Source: CAYRGQ01 sp964423925 | GTDB lineage: Bacteria; Bacteroidota; Bacteroidia; Sphingobacteriales; Sphingobacteriaceae | DNA length: 64,000 bases | Direction of reading: 5' to 3' | NCBI GenBank assembly: GCA_964423925.1 | Contig: CAYRGQ010000009.1 | Location: 1-64,000, forward strand | Part shown: positions 16,978 to 25,620 of the stretch, piece after piece | Layout of the letters: each line of letters opens with the position of its first letter | Numbering within the stretch: the first letter of the stretch is position 1 | The notes under the pieces: generated by a model | Seen by the model: only the letters and a program-made list of their open reading frames with translations | Databases searched by the model: none | Told to the model about the DNA's origin: nothing | Translations under genes and position numbers: made by a program

Positions 16978-18217
16978 CTTGTGATTGCGCTAGGTAAACG
17001 AGCGTATTAGCATTCTCGTGCCGGAAAATAGCTTGGGCTACGCGTTGAACGTCCTCGACCCTCACATCGGCGTACTTAGCTACCTCGCGATTGTATTCGT
17101 CGGCATCGCCGAGCAGCTCGTAATAGGCAAGGTTCATTGCCTTATTGAGAATACTCATTTGCGAAAATTCAAAATTGGACTCGATGCGATTTTTGGCTTT
17201 TTCGAGTTCGGCGGGTGGCACGGGCTGGGCTTTCAGGTTGTCGAGCACGCGCCATATTGCTGCCTCCGCCTCCGGTATCGATACTTGCGGCAGCGGCCTT
17301 CCCTCGATTACCAGCAAACTTGTATCAATACTATCGGTGCTGTATGCGCTAACTTGGCTGAACAGTTCATTCTCTTTTACCAAGTTGCGAAACAAGCGCG
17401 CCGACTGCCCACTTCCAAGGAGGTCAGTAAGCAAGTCCGTAGCGTGGTAATCGGCATCCAAGCGCGCCGGTCCATGGAATGCGATGTAAATCGCATTGAC
17501 GGGGACGTCTGCGTGCACAACCTCCTTTCGGGCTTGCTGCTGCGGAGGTTCGGACGGCAGGGACCGTACGGGGCGTGTGCCGCCCCGAATCGATCCGAAC
17601 CATTTCTCGACCAGATGCTTGACTTGGGCGGTATCGACATCGCCGGCGATGGTGAGAATCGCGTTGCTCGGATGATAATGCTTCATGAAGAAATTGCGCA
17701 CGTCGGCCATGCGCGCATTCTCGATATGCGCCAACTCCTTGCCGATCGTGGCCCAGCGGTATGGGTGCACCTGGTACGCCATAGGCCGGAGTCGCAACCA
17801 CACGTCACCATAGGGCTGGTTCAGGTAGCGTTGCTTAAACTCCTCGCAGACCACGTTGCGCTGCACCTCCAGGCCTTTTTCATCAAAGGCCAGGCTCAGC
17901 ATGCGGTCACTCTCCAGCCACAAAGCAGTTTCGACGTTGACCGCAGGCAAGCTCAAGTAATAGTTGGTGATATCATTGCTGGTAAAGGCATTGTTTTCTC
18001 CTCCTACCTGTTGCAAAGCTCCATCGTAACTCGGTATGTTCACCGACCCGCTAAACATCAGATGTTCAAACAAATGGGCGAAACCGGTTTGCTGGGGATC
18101 TTCATCACGCGCCCCCACATCGTAAAGTACATTGACCACCGCCATGGGCGTGGCATGATCCTCGTGGACGATTACACGAAGACCGTTATGAAGGGTGAAT
18201 TTTGTGAAAGAAACCAT
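16967..18217 (-). CDS. M16 family zinc metallopeptidase (catalytic subunit)
   Basis: A 416-residue insulinase/pitrilysin-type peptidase. The inverted zinc motif is intact in FAHLFEHLMFSGS (about residues 45-57), with the distal glutamate region LESDRMLSLAFDEKGLEVQR about 75 residues later. The N-terminal M16 domain (about 5-160) and C-terminal domain (about 165-350, DLLGSGQSARLFRNLVKE) are both present. No signal peptide is visible. Its 3' end overlaps the inactive partner gene by 11 bp, which indicates coupled translation of the two subunits. A TAGGTTTG -7 box lies 27 nt upstream of the ATG. Substrates are unknown. Confidence 0.94.
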   Translation of the reverse strand: MVSFTKFTLHNGLRVIVHEDHATPMAVVNVLYDVGARDEDPQQTGFAHLFEHLMFSGSVNIPSYDGALQQVGGENNAFTSNDITNYYLSLPAVNVETALWLESDRMLSLAFDEKGLEVQRNVVCEEFKQRYLNQPYGDVWLRLRPMAYQVHPYRWATIGKELAHIENARMADVRNFFMKHYHPSNAILTIAGDVDTAQVKHLVEKWFGSIRGGTRPVRSLPSEPPQQQARKEVVHADVPVNAIYIAFHGPARLDADYHATDLLTDLLGSGQSARLFRNLVKENELFSQVSAYSTDSIDTSLLVIEGRPLPQVSIPEAEAAIWRVLDNLKAQPVPPAELEKAKNRIESNFEFSQMSILNKAMNLAYYELLGDADEYNREVAKYADVRVEDVQRVAQAIFRHENANTLVYLAQSQDDR

Positions 18218-18243
18218 GTTTTGCCGAGCAGGTTGTATTTATG

Positions 18244-18251
18244 CAAACCTA
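18244..18251 (-). promoter_or_regulatory. -7 promoter element of the M16 peptidase operon
   Basis: TAGGTTTG on the minus strand, 27 nt before the ATG at 18217; the upstream box is not a clear TTG. Confidence 0.45.
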
Positions 18252-18359
18252 CTTATTTTAATTCGAAAACCCTGAAATGAGATTCTTGTCGTATAGCCCC
18301 CCTGAATGGCGGTGGTTCGTGTTTTTAAGGAAGGACGTAGGCACAAGTTTGGCGTATGG

Positions 18360-18560
18360 ATGGCTAAGTCCGCTACCGCAGAAAAACCTTTCAAGCCGCA
18401 AGAATGTTATCCTTGCATGAAACGTGCCTTCTTTAAAACGATCGTTCGGATAAACAACATCCTGTTGCCGAAACTGTCGGGCAAGGATCCCAGCAAGCTT
18501 AATAAGGCTCAGCAGGCGATGTTGGCCTATCGGTATTGGGCATTAATCAACTCCCTGTGA
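18360..18560 (+). CDS. Conserved-looking small basic protein, 66 aa
   Basis: From the ATG at 18360 the product is 66 residues, starting MAKSATAEKPFKPQECYPCM and continuing as a basic, probably helical protein (RAFFKTIVRINNILLPKLSG). An earlier in-frame ATG at 18306 would give 84 residues, but the added part has a less ordered composition. Two cysteines (CYPC) could bind a metal, yet only one pair is present. The 3' end overlaps the tail of the convergent terC gene by 18 bp. I do not recognise the family and assign no function. Coding is supported by protein-like composition rather than by homology. Confidence 0.55.
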   Translation: MAKSATAEKPFKPQECYPCMKRAFFKTIVRINNILLPKLSGKDPSKLNKAQQAMLAYRYWALINSL

Positions 18561-19334
18561 AGCGTTGGTTTCCAAAGCTTCGCTTTTTTTCCGGCGGTTG
18601 TGCGTGGATCGGATGTTCAAGTATTCCACCAGAACGGAAAACGCCATCGCGAAATAGATATAGCCTTTCGGTATGTGCTGTTCGAAGGCTTCCGCCGTCA
18701 AGGATACACCGATCAGCAACAGAAATGCGAGCGCCAGCATTTTTACGGTCGGATGTTTATTGACAAAATCGCTAATAGCCCCCGCCGATATCATCATCAC
18801 GACGACCGCGATTATTACTGCAGCTATCATCACACCGATGTGGTCTACCATGCCTACGGCCGTAATGACCGAATCCAGGGAGAAAACTAGGTCTAGAATT
18901 AGGATTTGCGTGATCACATTGCCAAACGTTATAACTTTTCCCTTGATTTGATGGCGCTCCTCCTCGCCTTCCACCCGGGTATGGATTTCGGTGACGCTTT
19001 TATAGATGAGGAAGAGTCCGCCCAAGAGCAGAATCAAATCCCTCCCCGACAAGGCAAGGTACCTGTTCCATGCCTCGGAGGATAACTGCACCCACTCCGC
19101 CGCATTAAATAGAGGCTGCGTAAGCCCCATAATCCACTTGATGGAAAACAACAGCCCTACACGCATCAACATTGCAAGCAGCAAGCCCAGCTGGCGTGCT
19201 TTTTTTTGCTGTTCGGGAGGGAGCTTACCGCTAAGGATGGAGATAAATACGATGTTGTCGATGCCAAGGACGATTTCCAGCACGGTAAGCGTTAGCAAAG
19301 AAATCCAGATTTCGGGGTTAGCGAGCCATTCCAT
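18543..19334 (-). CDS. TerC family integral membrane protein
   Basis: A 263-residue inner-membrane protein with about seven transmembrane helices. TerC landmarks are clear: LTVLEIVLGIDNIVFISILS near the start, and the second repeat LILDLVFSLDSVITAVGMVD, each carrying the acidic residues (GIDN, SLDS) thought to bind a metal ion in the membrane. The TerC family has been linked to tellurite resistance, manganese export and metal loading of secreted enzymes; no tellurite genes adjoin this one, so metal export is the more general guess. A Bacteroidota promoter lies upstream at 19355-19386. Confidence 0.92.
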   Translation of the reverse strand: MEWLANPEIWISLLTLTVLEIVLGIDNIVFISILSGKLPPEQQKKARQLGLLLAMLMRVGLLFSIKWIMGLTQPLFNAAEWVQLSSEAWNRYLALSGRDLILLLGGLFLIYKSVTEIHTRVEGEEERHQIKGKVITFGNVITQILILDLVFSLDSVITAVGMVDHIGVMIAAVIIAVVVMMISAGAISDFVNKHPTVKMLALAFLLLIGVSLTAEAFEQHIPKGYIYFAMAFSVLVEYLNIRSTHNRRKKSEALETNASQGVD

Positions 19335-19354
19335 ATAGGGTGTTTTTTATCAGG

Positions 19355-19386
19355 CAAATGTACGTATTGGTTCTTTTTAATTGCAA
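19355..19386 (-). promoter_or_regulatory. Promoter of terC
   Basis: On the minus strand TTG, 21 nt, TACATTTG, ending 20 nt before the terC ATG. Its TTG abuts the terminator of the upstream acyl-CoA dehydrogenase gene. Confidence 0.6.
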
Positions 19387-19416
19387 AAATGGCGGCACCT
19401 AATTTGGCACCGCCAT
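19385..19416 (-). terminator. Terminator of the acyl-CoA dehydrogenase gene
   Basis: On the minus strand a 7-bp stem (ATGGCGG/CCGCCAT) with an internal mismatch and two further pairs, followed directly by a T5 run. It lies 55 nt after the stop codon. Confidence 0.7.
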
Positions 19417-19470
19417 CCAAACCTAAAAACAAAACAAACAAATTCGCATCCGGTTTTCGCTAGGGGATTG

Positions 19471-20619
19471 CTACTTGAGTACCTCGCGCGAAATCACGAG
19501 CTTTTGGATCTCCGAGGTCCCCTCGCCTATCGTACACAGCTTTGCATCGCGATAATATTTTTCGACCGGAAAATCCTTCGTATACCCATAACCACCAAAT
19601 ATTTGCACCGCTTCTGTCGCGCAGCGTACCGCCACTTCAGAGGTGTAGTACTTTGCCATCGCCGAATACTTGGTCACGTCGCCTCCTTTATTCTTAATGT
19701 CTGACGCCTGCCTAATGAGGAGTTCTGCAGCCTCGATTTCCGTCGCCATGTCCGCCAACTTAAACGATATGCCCTGAAAGTTCGCGATAGGCTGCCCAAA
19801 CTGATGCCGCTCCTTGGCGTACTTGACCGCCGCCTGAAAGGCACCTTTGGCGATACCCAGTGCCAGGGCAGCAATGGAAATACGCCCCCCGTCCAACACC
19901 TTCATGGCTTGTTTGAATCCATCACCCACTTGCCCCAACAAATGGCTTTTGGGGATACGGCAGTTGTCAAAGATGAGCTCGGTCGTTTCTGACGCGCGCA
20001 TGCCCAACTTATTTTCTTTTTTGCCGTGGGAAAAGCCCGGCGTCCCCTGCTCCACGACGAAGGCAGACACCCCCGCCGACTTACCTTCCTCGCCCGTTCG
20101 GGCCATCAACACGAGCACGTCGCAACTTTTGCCATGCGTAATCCAATTTTTAGTACCGTTAATAATGTATTCGTCGCCGTGTAGCACCGCCGTCGTCCGC
20201 ATCCGCAATGCGTCCGAACCCGTGTTGGCCTCGGTTAAGGCCCAGGCACCGATCCATTCGGCCGACGCCAGCTTGGGTAGCCAGCGCGCCTTCTGTTCGT
20301 CGTTGGCGAACAACGCCAGATGTCCCGAGCAAAGCGAATTATGCGCGGCCAGGGAGAGTCCTATCGAACCGCATACCTTTGCAACTTCGACGATGATGTC
20401 CACGTATTCGTGGTACCCCAGACCAGCTCCGCCATATTCTTCGGGAATTAGCGCCCCCATAATCCCCAACTCACCCATCGCACGAAACGTTTCTATCGGA
20501 AAATGCTGCCGCTCGTCCCAATCCATGACATGCGGACGAATTTCCTTTTCCGAAAAATCGCGGACCATTTGCCGCACCATGTCCCTATTGCCGTCCGCTT
20601 CTATACCGTACTGTTGCAT
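19471..20619 (-). CDS. Acyl-CoA dehydrogenase
   Basis: A 382-residue FAD flavoenzyme that introduces the alpha-beta double bond in an acyl-CoA during fatty-acid or branched-chain amino-acid breakdown. The three-domain family layout is complete: N-terminal helical domain (about 5-115, with IPEEYGGAGLGYHEYV), central beta domain (WALTEANTGSD, KNWITHG), and C-terminal helical domain (FGGYGYTKDFPVEKYYRDAK). The catalytic glutamate position in GEGTSEIQ is retained. Length and motifs fit short-chain or branched-chain types; the substrate is not determinable. It is a single-gene unit ended by a hairpin terminator. Confidence 0.95.
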   Translation of the reverse strand: MQQYGIEADGNRDMVRQMVRDFSEKEIRPHVMDWDERQHFPIETFRAMGELGIMGALIPEEYGGAGLGYHEYVDIIVEVAKVCGSIGLSLAAHNSLCSGHLALFANDEQKARWLPKLASAEWIGAWALTEANTGSDALRMRTTAVLHGDEYIINGTKNWITHGKSCDVLVLMARTGEEGKSAGVSAFVVEQGTPGFSHGKKENKLGMRASETTELIFDNCRIPKSHLLGQVGDGFKQAMKVLDGGRISIAALALGIAKGAFQAAVKYAKERHQFGQPIANFQGISFKLADMATEIEAAELLIRQASDIKNKGGDVTKYSAMAKYYTSEVAVRCATEAVQIFGGYGYTKDFPVEKYYRDAKLCTIGEGTSEIQKLVISREVLK

Positions 20620-20860
20620 CGTTTACTATTGGTTTTAAACAATAATACTCAATTCAACACGCATTTAAAACCATAGAAAATACGGTGAAACGTAGAATAA
20701 AACGGTTTTCGGTACAATAATGCGACCGAAAGAAAGTAAAAGGTATTTGTCGCCCAAAAGAGCCAGAAAAAACTTTAATGAAAAAAATTTAATTTTTTAA
20801 CATTTTCGATGCGCTATCCCATCGACAAAAAAAACGGGATCCAAGCTCTCCAGTAATCCT

Positions 20861-20868
20861 TATCTTTG
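20861..20868 (+). promoter_or_regulatory. -7 promoter element directly before ispD (leaderless arrangement)
   Basis: TATCTTTG is followed by only four nucleotides (GGCC) and then the ispD ATG. The transcription start is expected 4-7 nt after this box, which puts it at or beside the start codon. Confidence 0.55.
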
Positions 20869-20872
20869 GGCC

Positions 20873-21568
20873 ATGCCAGCCAACTATGCCATTATTGTAG
20901 CCGGGGGCACCGGATCCCGGATGGATAACGGAACGCCCAAACAATTCCTGCCCTTAGCCGGCACCCCGTTGCTCATGCATACGATTCGCAAATTCCATGA
21001 ATCCCGCACGCGCCCGGCCATTTTAGTAGTCCTGCCTGCCCACCACCAATCTACGTGGCGCGCGCTATGCGAACGCACGGGCTTCGACATTCCACATGCC
21101 ACCTGCGACGGTGGTGCGTCGCGCTTTCAATCTGTAAGAAAGGGTCTGGAATGGATTAAAGAACAGGAAGAAGAGCTCAACTGCATTGCCGTACACGATG
21201 CCGCACGACCGCTCGTAAGCCCGGCATTGATTGACGCCATGTTCGACGCGATCTACGAACACGAGGCCGCGGTGCCGGCCGTACGATGCGTAGACTCCGT
21301 ACGCCTATGGGATAGCGACACGGCAACCAACAGAGCCGTCCCCCGCGACCAGGTTTTCTTAGTCCAGACTCCCCAAGCTTTTCGTGCACAAACCTTGCTG
21401 GAGGCCTACGATACCGACGAGCAGGTTGGATTCACGGATGACGCATCCGTGGTAGAAGCAAAGAAAATCCCCATCAAAATCGTTGATGGGGAGTATGATA
21501 ACTTTAAGATTACGTTTCCGAATGATTTCGAAATCGCGGAATCTATCCTCTCGAAAGGCGCGCGTTAG
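20873..21568 (+). CDS. ispD: 2-C-methyl-D-erythritol 4-phosphate cytidylyltransferase
   Basis: A 231-residue cytoplasmic enzyme of the MEP isoprenoid pathway that transfers CMP to methylerythritol phosphate. The nucleotide-binding loop IIVAGGTGSRMDNGTPKQFL is at residues 7-26; further on are HDAARPLVSP, the family segment TPQAFRAQTLLEAY, and FTDDASVVEA near the C-terminus. Length is standard. It is a single gene here; ispF and other MEP genes are not in the window. A promoter -7 box only 4 nt before the ATG suggests a leaderless mRNA. Its stop overlaps the stop of a convergent small membrane protein gene. Confidence 0.96.
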   Translation: MPANYAIIVAGGTGSRMDNGTPKQFLPLAGTPLLMHTIRKFHESRTRPAILVVLPAHHQSTWRALCERTGFDIPHATCDGGASRFQSVRKGLEWIKEQEEELNCIAVHDAARPLVSPALIDAMFDAIYEHEAAVPAVRCVDSVRLWDSDTATNRAVPRDQVFLVQTPQAFRAQTLLEAYDTDEQVGFTDDASVVEAKKIPIKIVDGEYDNFKITFPNDFEIAESILSKGAR

Positions 21569-21717
21569 GCCGCGCCCCGTATCACGCGGAGCAATACTGC
21601 GACAATCGCAATGACGAGTAATACGTGGATGATTCCCCCATCAACAAAACCTCCGAAAAAGCTAATTGCCCAGATGATCACTAAGATCACGGCAATTATG
21701 TACAATAGATTTCCCAT
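21565..21717 (-). CDS. lmo0937 family small membrane protein, 50 aa
   Basis: A 50-residue peptide starting MGNLLYIIAVILVIIWAISF, then GGFVDGGIIHVLLVIAIVAV and a basic tail LLRVIRGAA. It has two hydrophobic helices split by a glycine-rich turn, which is the layout and sequence style of the lmo0937 family of tiny membrane proteins found in many bacteria. The function is unknown; such proteins are often stress-induced in other species. It is convergent with ispD and their stop codons overlap. The match to the family is from the N-terminal MGNLLYIIAVILVIIWAI pattern and the G-G turn. Confidence 0.85.
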   Translation of the reverse strand: MGNLLYIIAVILVIIWAISFFGGFVDGGIIHVLLVIAIVAVLLRVIRGAA

Positions 21718-21821
21718 AACAAACGAGTTAGATTTGAAAATTTTTGATACTCATCCTATTAACACGCCTCCCCCGCAAATTGTTTGATTAAAATACGGAC
21801 GTGTGGAGCTAGTAGGATGAA

Positions 21822-22595
21822 CTAACCGTTCACCGAAAAGCCAATCTGCAACCCGTCATAAGCTAAGGAAATGCCTTTGGGAAGATCTTTTTCCACGTCG
21901 TCATGCCGCCCCAAAGCATGGCTGATATGCGTAAAATACGTCTGTTCGGCACCAATTTCGGTAGCGAGTTGAATGGCTTCTTCAATGGTCAAATGGGAGA
22001 TGTGTGGCTCGCGCTGAAGGGCGTTGAGTACAAGGGTTTTGCTGCCACGAATTTTTTCAATTTGATCAGCCGCGATGGTTTTTGCGTCCGTAATATAAGT
22101 GAAGTCGCCAAATCGGAAACCCAAGACGGGCATGCGGTAGTGCAGGACTTCGATCGGCATGATGGGCAAGCTGCCGAACAGGGTGAACGGCTTTAATCCG
22201 ATCTCATTGAGTCGGATTTGTGGCACACCGGGATACCGATACGTGGTAAATGCGTAGTAAAATTCGCGCTTCAGTGCCTCGATGGTATCCGATGACGCAT
22301 AGATGTCCAGTTCGCCCCTTACGCGATTGAATGCGCGTACGTCGTCTAGACCGGCTACATGGTCCTTATGGGAATGGGTAAACACTACCGCGTCCAAATT
22401 CTTAACACCCTGGCGCAGCATTTGGTATCGAAAGTCGGGCCCGGTATCCACGACAAGGTTGTACTCCCCAGCCGTGATCATGATCGACGAGCGAAGCCGT
22501 TTGTCACGTGGATCTGTAGAACGGCACACCGCACAGTCGCACGCGATAACTGGCACACCCTGGGAGGTGCCTGTACCCAAAAATGTAATCGTCAA
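21822..22595 (-). CDS. MBL-fold metal-dependent hydrolase (PhnP-like)
   Basis: A 257-residue metallo-beta-lactamase-fold hydrolase. It begins TITFLGTGTSQGVPVIACDC and has the metal motif THSHKDHVAGLDDVRAFN (HxHxDH near residue 75), with later ligands in ITDAKTI and YFTHISHALG. The early Cys pair (CDCAVC) and overall pattern resemble PhnP-type cyclic phosphodiesterases, but no phosphonate genes are present, so the substrate is open. The start codon is TTG: it shares TTGA with the stop of the preceding 90-residue gene, which supports coupled translation. No ATG gives a complete N-terminal strand. Confidence 0.9.
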   Translation of the reverse strand: MTITFLGTGTSQGVPVIACDCAVCRSTDPRDKRLRSSIMITAGEYNLVVDTGPDFRYQMLRQGVKNLDAVVFTHSHKDHVAGLDDVRAFNRVRGELDIYASSDTIEALKREFYYAFTTYRYPGVPQIRLNEIGLKPFTLFGSLPIMPIEVLHYRMPVLGFRFGDFTYITDAKTIAADQIEKIRGSKTLVLNALQREPHISHLTIEEAIQLATEIGAEQTYFTHISHALGRHDDVEKDLPKGISLAYDGLQIGFSVNG

Positions 22596-22864
22596 ATCGA
22601 AAGCTTTGTTTGCCTGATATTTCCCAAAAAGTGTGCTTGCTTTTCGCTGAGCTTGCTGGCGTCGGCATTAGACGTGCGCACGAGCTCCACGAGTGCATGT
22701 ATCTTCGCTTCTAGCGTGTAGAATCTATTGACTACCACCACCTTGTCGTGTTGCAGTATACATGCTCCGGTCTTAAAGTTTCCGCGCTCATACCGCACGC
22801 GATAGCCCAAATCCCGCAGAAGGGTTTCCAGCTTTTCCAAACTATGTGAGGTGATCGGAAGCAT
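22592..22864 (-). CDS. Conserved hypothetical protein, 90 aa, paired with MBL hydrolase
   Basis: A 90-residue soluble protein with the reading MLPITSHSLEKLETLLRDLG, then a beta-hairpin-like stretch (YRVRYERGNFKTGACILQ, KVVVVNRFYTLEAK) and a C-terminal helix. No motif for catalysis or metal binding is evident. Its stop codon overlaps the TTG start of the MBL-fold hydrolase by 4 nt, so the two proteins are made together and may act together. I do not know a named family. The coding call is strong because of the overlap and the well-formed composition. Confidence 0.75.
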   Translation of the reverse strand: MLPITSHSLEKLETLLRDLGYRVRYERGNFKTGACILQHDKVVVVNRFYTLEAKIHALVELVRTSNADASKLSEKQAHFLGNIRQTKLSI

Positions 22865-22937
22865 ACATCGTCAAATTCGACAGCCAAAATACGACTCATT
22901 CGATCAAGATACAACCCCGAGTTATTAACATGCCCGA

Positions 22938-23924
22938 CTACCCCAACCGCAAGATTACCCGTTTCCAAAAATCCTGGATAAATCCGAAGCCGTAGGCTGT
23001 GAGCTGAATCAATGCCGCTACCACAGCTGAAGCTGCCACCCGAAAACTTCGCATACGCCAGTAGGCATGTGCGAAAAGCAACGTGGCATAGCCCAGCAAT
23101 ACGAGGGCACCGGCACATGCCCACGATTTCGCAGCGGGTAGCCAAACAGACACTCCGGCGACCACCACTAAAGCGGCCAAAAACAGTACGAAACACGCCG
23201 GAAAAAAATGCACCAGTTTCAGTTCGGACGGAAAGTGCTTGAAGATATTGATTCGCGCCCGCCCGAAAAAATGGAGTTGCTTGTAAAACTGTCCGAAGGA
23301 GGTCCGCCGCTTGTGGTATACCACCGCGTCGGGAATCAGGCCGATGCGAAAGCCCGCTGCCTGTATTCGAATGGAAAATTCAATGTCCTCGCCGAGCCGC
23401 GTCAGGATAAAGCCGCCTGTTGCTTCCCATACCTTTCGCGAAATGCCCATATTGAAACTACGGGGATGGAATTTCCCAATGTGCTTCTTATTGCCACGAA
23501 TGCCGCCCGTGGTAAATGGCGACGTCATCGCATAGCTGATTGCTTTCTGCACGGGCGTAAAGGACGCATGGGCGGCATCAGGCCCACCGTACGCATCCAG
23601 CGATGTGTGCGCCAAATAGGCTTTGACCGTTGCCAAATAATCAGGTGGGATGAGGCAGTCGGAATCGAAGACGACGAAATAATCTCCCTTGGCCCGTTCG
23701 AAACCAAAATTCCGGGCAAAGCCCTGCCCAGCGTTTGGCTTAACGAAGTAACGGACATCGATTTGATCGGCGTAGCTCGTCACCACATCCCGCGCATCGT
23801 GGATGGAGCCATCCTCGATCACGAGCACCTCAAACGCCTTGTACGTTTGATGAACCAATGAAGCTAGGAGCTCATCGATTTCCTGAGGTCGGTTATACAA
23901 CGGGATGATAATCGAAAACAACAT
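22938..23924 (-). CDS. Family 2 glycosyltransferase with C-terminal membrane segments
   Basis: A 328-residue inverting glycosyltransferase. The GT-A domain spans about 1-230: FSIIIPLYNRPQEIDELLAS, EVLVIEDGS, then the metal-binding DSD in VFDSDCLIPP, and a later LTRLGEDIEFSIRIQAAGF with the catalytic ED. Residues about 240-310 hold two or three hydrophobic helices, so it works at the inner membrane, probably on a lipid-linked or cell-surface glycan. It lies 46 bp after another family 2 glycosyltransferase on the same strand. Acceptor and donor sugars are not known. Confidence 0.92.
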   Translation of the reverse strand: MLFSIIIPLYNRPQEIDELLASLVHQTYKAFEVLVIEDGSIHDARDVVTSYADQIDVRYFVKPNAGQGFARNFGFERAKGDYFVVFDSDCLIPPDYLATVKAYLAHTSLDAYGGPDAAHASFTPVQKAISYAMTSPFTTGGIRGNKKHIGKFHPRSFNMGISRKVWEATGGFILTRLGEDIEFSIRIQAAGFRIGLIPDAVVYHKRRTSFGQFYKQLHFFGRARINIFKHFPSELKLVHFFPACFVLFLAALVVVAGVSVWLPAAKSWACAGALVLLGYATLLFAHAYWRMRSFRVAASAVVAALIQLTAYGFGFIQDFWKRVILRLG

Positions 23925-23970
23925 CGTCGTCAGTTGAAGATGGGCATGGCCGGGATGAATACGAATGCGA

Positions 23971-24921
23971 CTAGATCACGCGCTCGATTTGGTATGAATT
24001 TCGGTCGGAACTGCTTCGAGAAACCAACTCCGCAATGAAACCGGTCAAAAACAGCTGCGTACCCAAAATAATGGCGACCAAGGCCAAGAAAAACAGGGGT
24101 TGGTCGGTTACGTTCCGATAGGGACTGGCGTTGGCGATGCTGATCAACTTTTCTACAATCAGCCAAATGGCAATAACGAATCCCCCTAGGAAACTGATGA
24201 CGCCCATCGTACCGAAGAAATGCATCGGTCGCTTTCCGAACTTTCCGACGAAAAAGATGGAAAGTAAGTCCAAAAAGCCCTTGACAAATCGGCCCGGACC
24301 AAATTTGGTTTGCCCATACTTACGCGGATAGTGCTGCACCACCTGCTCACCAATACGCGTAAATCCAGCCCATTTGGCGATAACCGGGATATAGCGATGC
24401 ATCTCGCCATACACCTCAATGCTCTTCACGACCTCCTTTTTGTAGGCTTTGAGTCCGCAGTTAAAATCGTGGAGATTGTGGATACCAGACATGTTGCGCG
24501 TCACCGAATTAAACAGCTTGGTGGGGAGCGTTTTGCTCGGCGGATCGTGCCGGACTTGCTTCCAACCCGAGACCAGGTCATAATCCTCTTCCACGATGCG
24601 CCGGTAGAGCTCGGGGATTTCGTCCGGGCTGTCTTGTAGGTCGGCGTCCATAGTGATGACCACGTTGCCCTGCGCCGCGGCAAATCCAACATTCAGCGCG
24701 GCGGATTTACCATAGTTGCGCCTAAACTTGATTGCCGATATCCGGGGGTTTTTGGCCTTGAGGCCCTCGATGACGATCCACGACTCATCGGTGCTGCCAT
24801 CGTCTACCAAGATGATTTCATAGCTAAACTGGTTATCGTCCATCGTCCGTTTGATCCATGCGGTCAGTTCGGGAAGCGATTCGGCTTCATTGAACAATGG
24901 GATGACTACAGATATATCCAT
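23971..24921 (-). CDS. Family 2 glycosyltransferase, polyprenyl-phosphate sugar synthase type
   Basis: A 316-residue enzyme of the DPM1/ArnC/GtrB class that moves a sugar to polyprenyl phosphate. The GT-A domain (about 1-220) has MDISVVIPLFNEAESLPEL, ILVDDGSTDES, and TMDADLQDSPDEIPELYRRI with the DxD metal site; QVVQHYPRKYGQTKFGPGRF is typical of the class. Two transmembrane helices follow (about 228-290). The ATG at 24921 begins the conserved strand; ATGs at 24927 and 24957 are possible. It sits between a DUF4199 gene and a second glycosyltransferase on the same strand. The sugar is unknown. Confidence 0.92.
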   Translation of the reverse strand: MDISVVIPLFNEAESLPELTAWIKRTMDDNQFSYEIILVDDGSTDESWIVIEGLKAKNPRISAIKFRRNYGKSAALNVGFAAAQGNVVITMDADLQDSPDEIPELYRRIVEEDYDLVSGWKQVRHDPPSKTLPTKLFNSVTRNMSGIHNLHDFNCGLKAYKKEVVKSIEVYGEMHRYIPVIAKWAGFTRIGEQVVQHYPRKYGQTKFGPGRFVKGFLDLLSIFFVGKFGKRPMHFFGTMGVISFLGGFVIAIWLIVEKLISIANASPYRNVTDQPLFFLALVAIILGTQLFLTGFIAELVSRSSSDRNSYQIERVI

Positions 24922-24993
24922 GGGCATAAAAACAAGTGAAGCTGTAAAGTTACACATTTACAGCTTCATTTACCTCGTTAATTCCCGTGCGGG

Positions 24994-25596
24994 CTATGGC
25001 TCGGGATCGGCAATAAAGATGGGACGCTCCCGCTTGAATATCGCCGCGAAGATCAGCGCAATGACAAAGAGCACCAGAAGCGTCAGGAAAAAGCCTTGGA
25101 TCTGCGTGCCGATGCCGCCTTCGCTGATTTTCTGCAATGACTCGTCAAAACTTGCGGTAGCTGCGTCAATTTGATCGTCGGACACGCCCTGGTTTTCCAT
25201 AAATTCGATGGTAGCATTCGACATGTTCCGGATCATGCGTTCCTGAATATCCGGCTCCACGAAGGTCTGAAAACCGAGAGTCACCACCGTGGAGATAATA
25301 TGGGCGACCAAAAACATCACAAATGTGCCGATTAAAGCTTCTTTGAACGACCAATATCCGCCTACTTTCCTGCGCAGGGCGATGACGAAAAAGATTACGA
25401 TGATCAAGGGCAGGACAATATTAAGCAACATCGGCACAACGGTAATCATCCAGAAGGACGAAAGCGATAATGCAACGTATAATCCCAAGATGGAGATAAC
25501 GGTGATGATAATCCCAAGCGAGATTCCCGAGCGTGCGCCCTCTTGACGGGCAATCGCCTCGGTATTCGGGTTTTCTGGTTGTGATAGTGTGGTCAT
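24994..25596 (-). CDS. DUF4199 domain-containing membrane protein
   Basis: A 200-residue inner-membrane protein of the DUF4199 family, common in Bacteroidota and of unknown function. Four hydrophobic helices are visible: two early ones (SGISLGIIITVISILGLYVA and the MLLNIVLPLIIVIFFVIAL region), one after the family hallmark GGYWSFKEALIGTFVMFLVA, and one at the C-terminus (FFLTLLVLFVIALIFAAIF). A charged extramembrane stretch (about 118-160) lies between helices three and four. It is 24 bp from the upstream helical protein gene and about 70 bp from the glycosyltransferase, within one apparent operon. Confidence 0.9.
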   Translation of the reverse strand: MTTLSQPENPNTEAIARQEGARSGISLGIIITVISILGLYVALSLSSFWMITVVPMLLNIVLPLIIVIFFVIALRRKVGGYWSFKEALIGTFVMFLVAHIISTVVTLGFQTFVEPDIQERMIRNMSNATIEFMENQGVSDDQIDAATASFDESLQKISEGGIGTQIQGFFLTLLVLFVIALIFAAIFKRERPIFIADPEP

Positions 25597-25620
25597 AATG
25601 ATGAGGTTTAAAAAGGTTAC

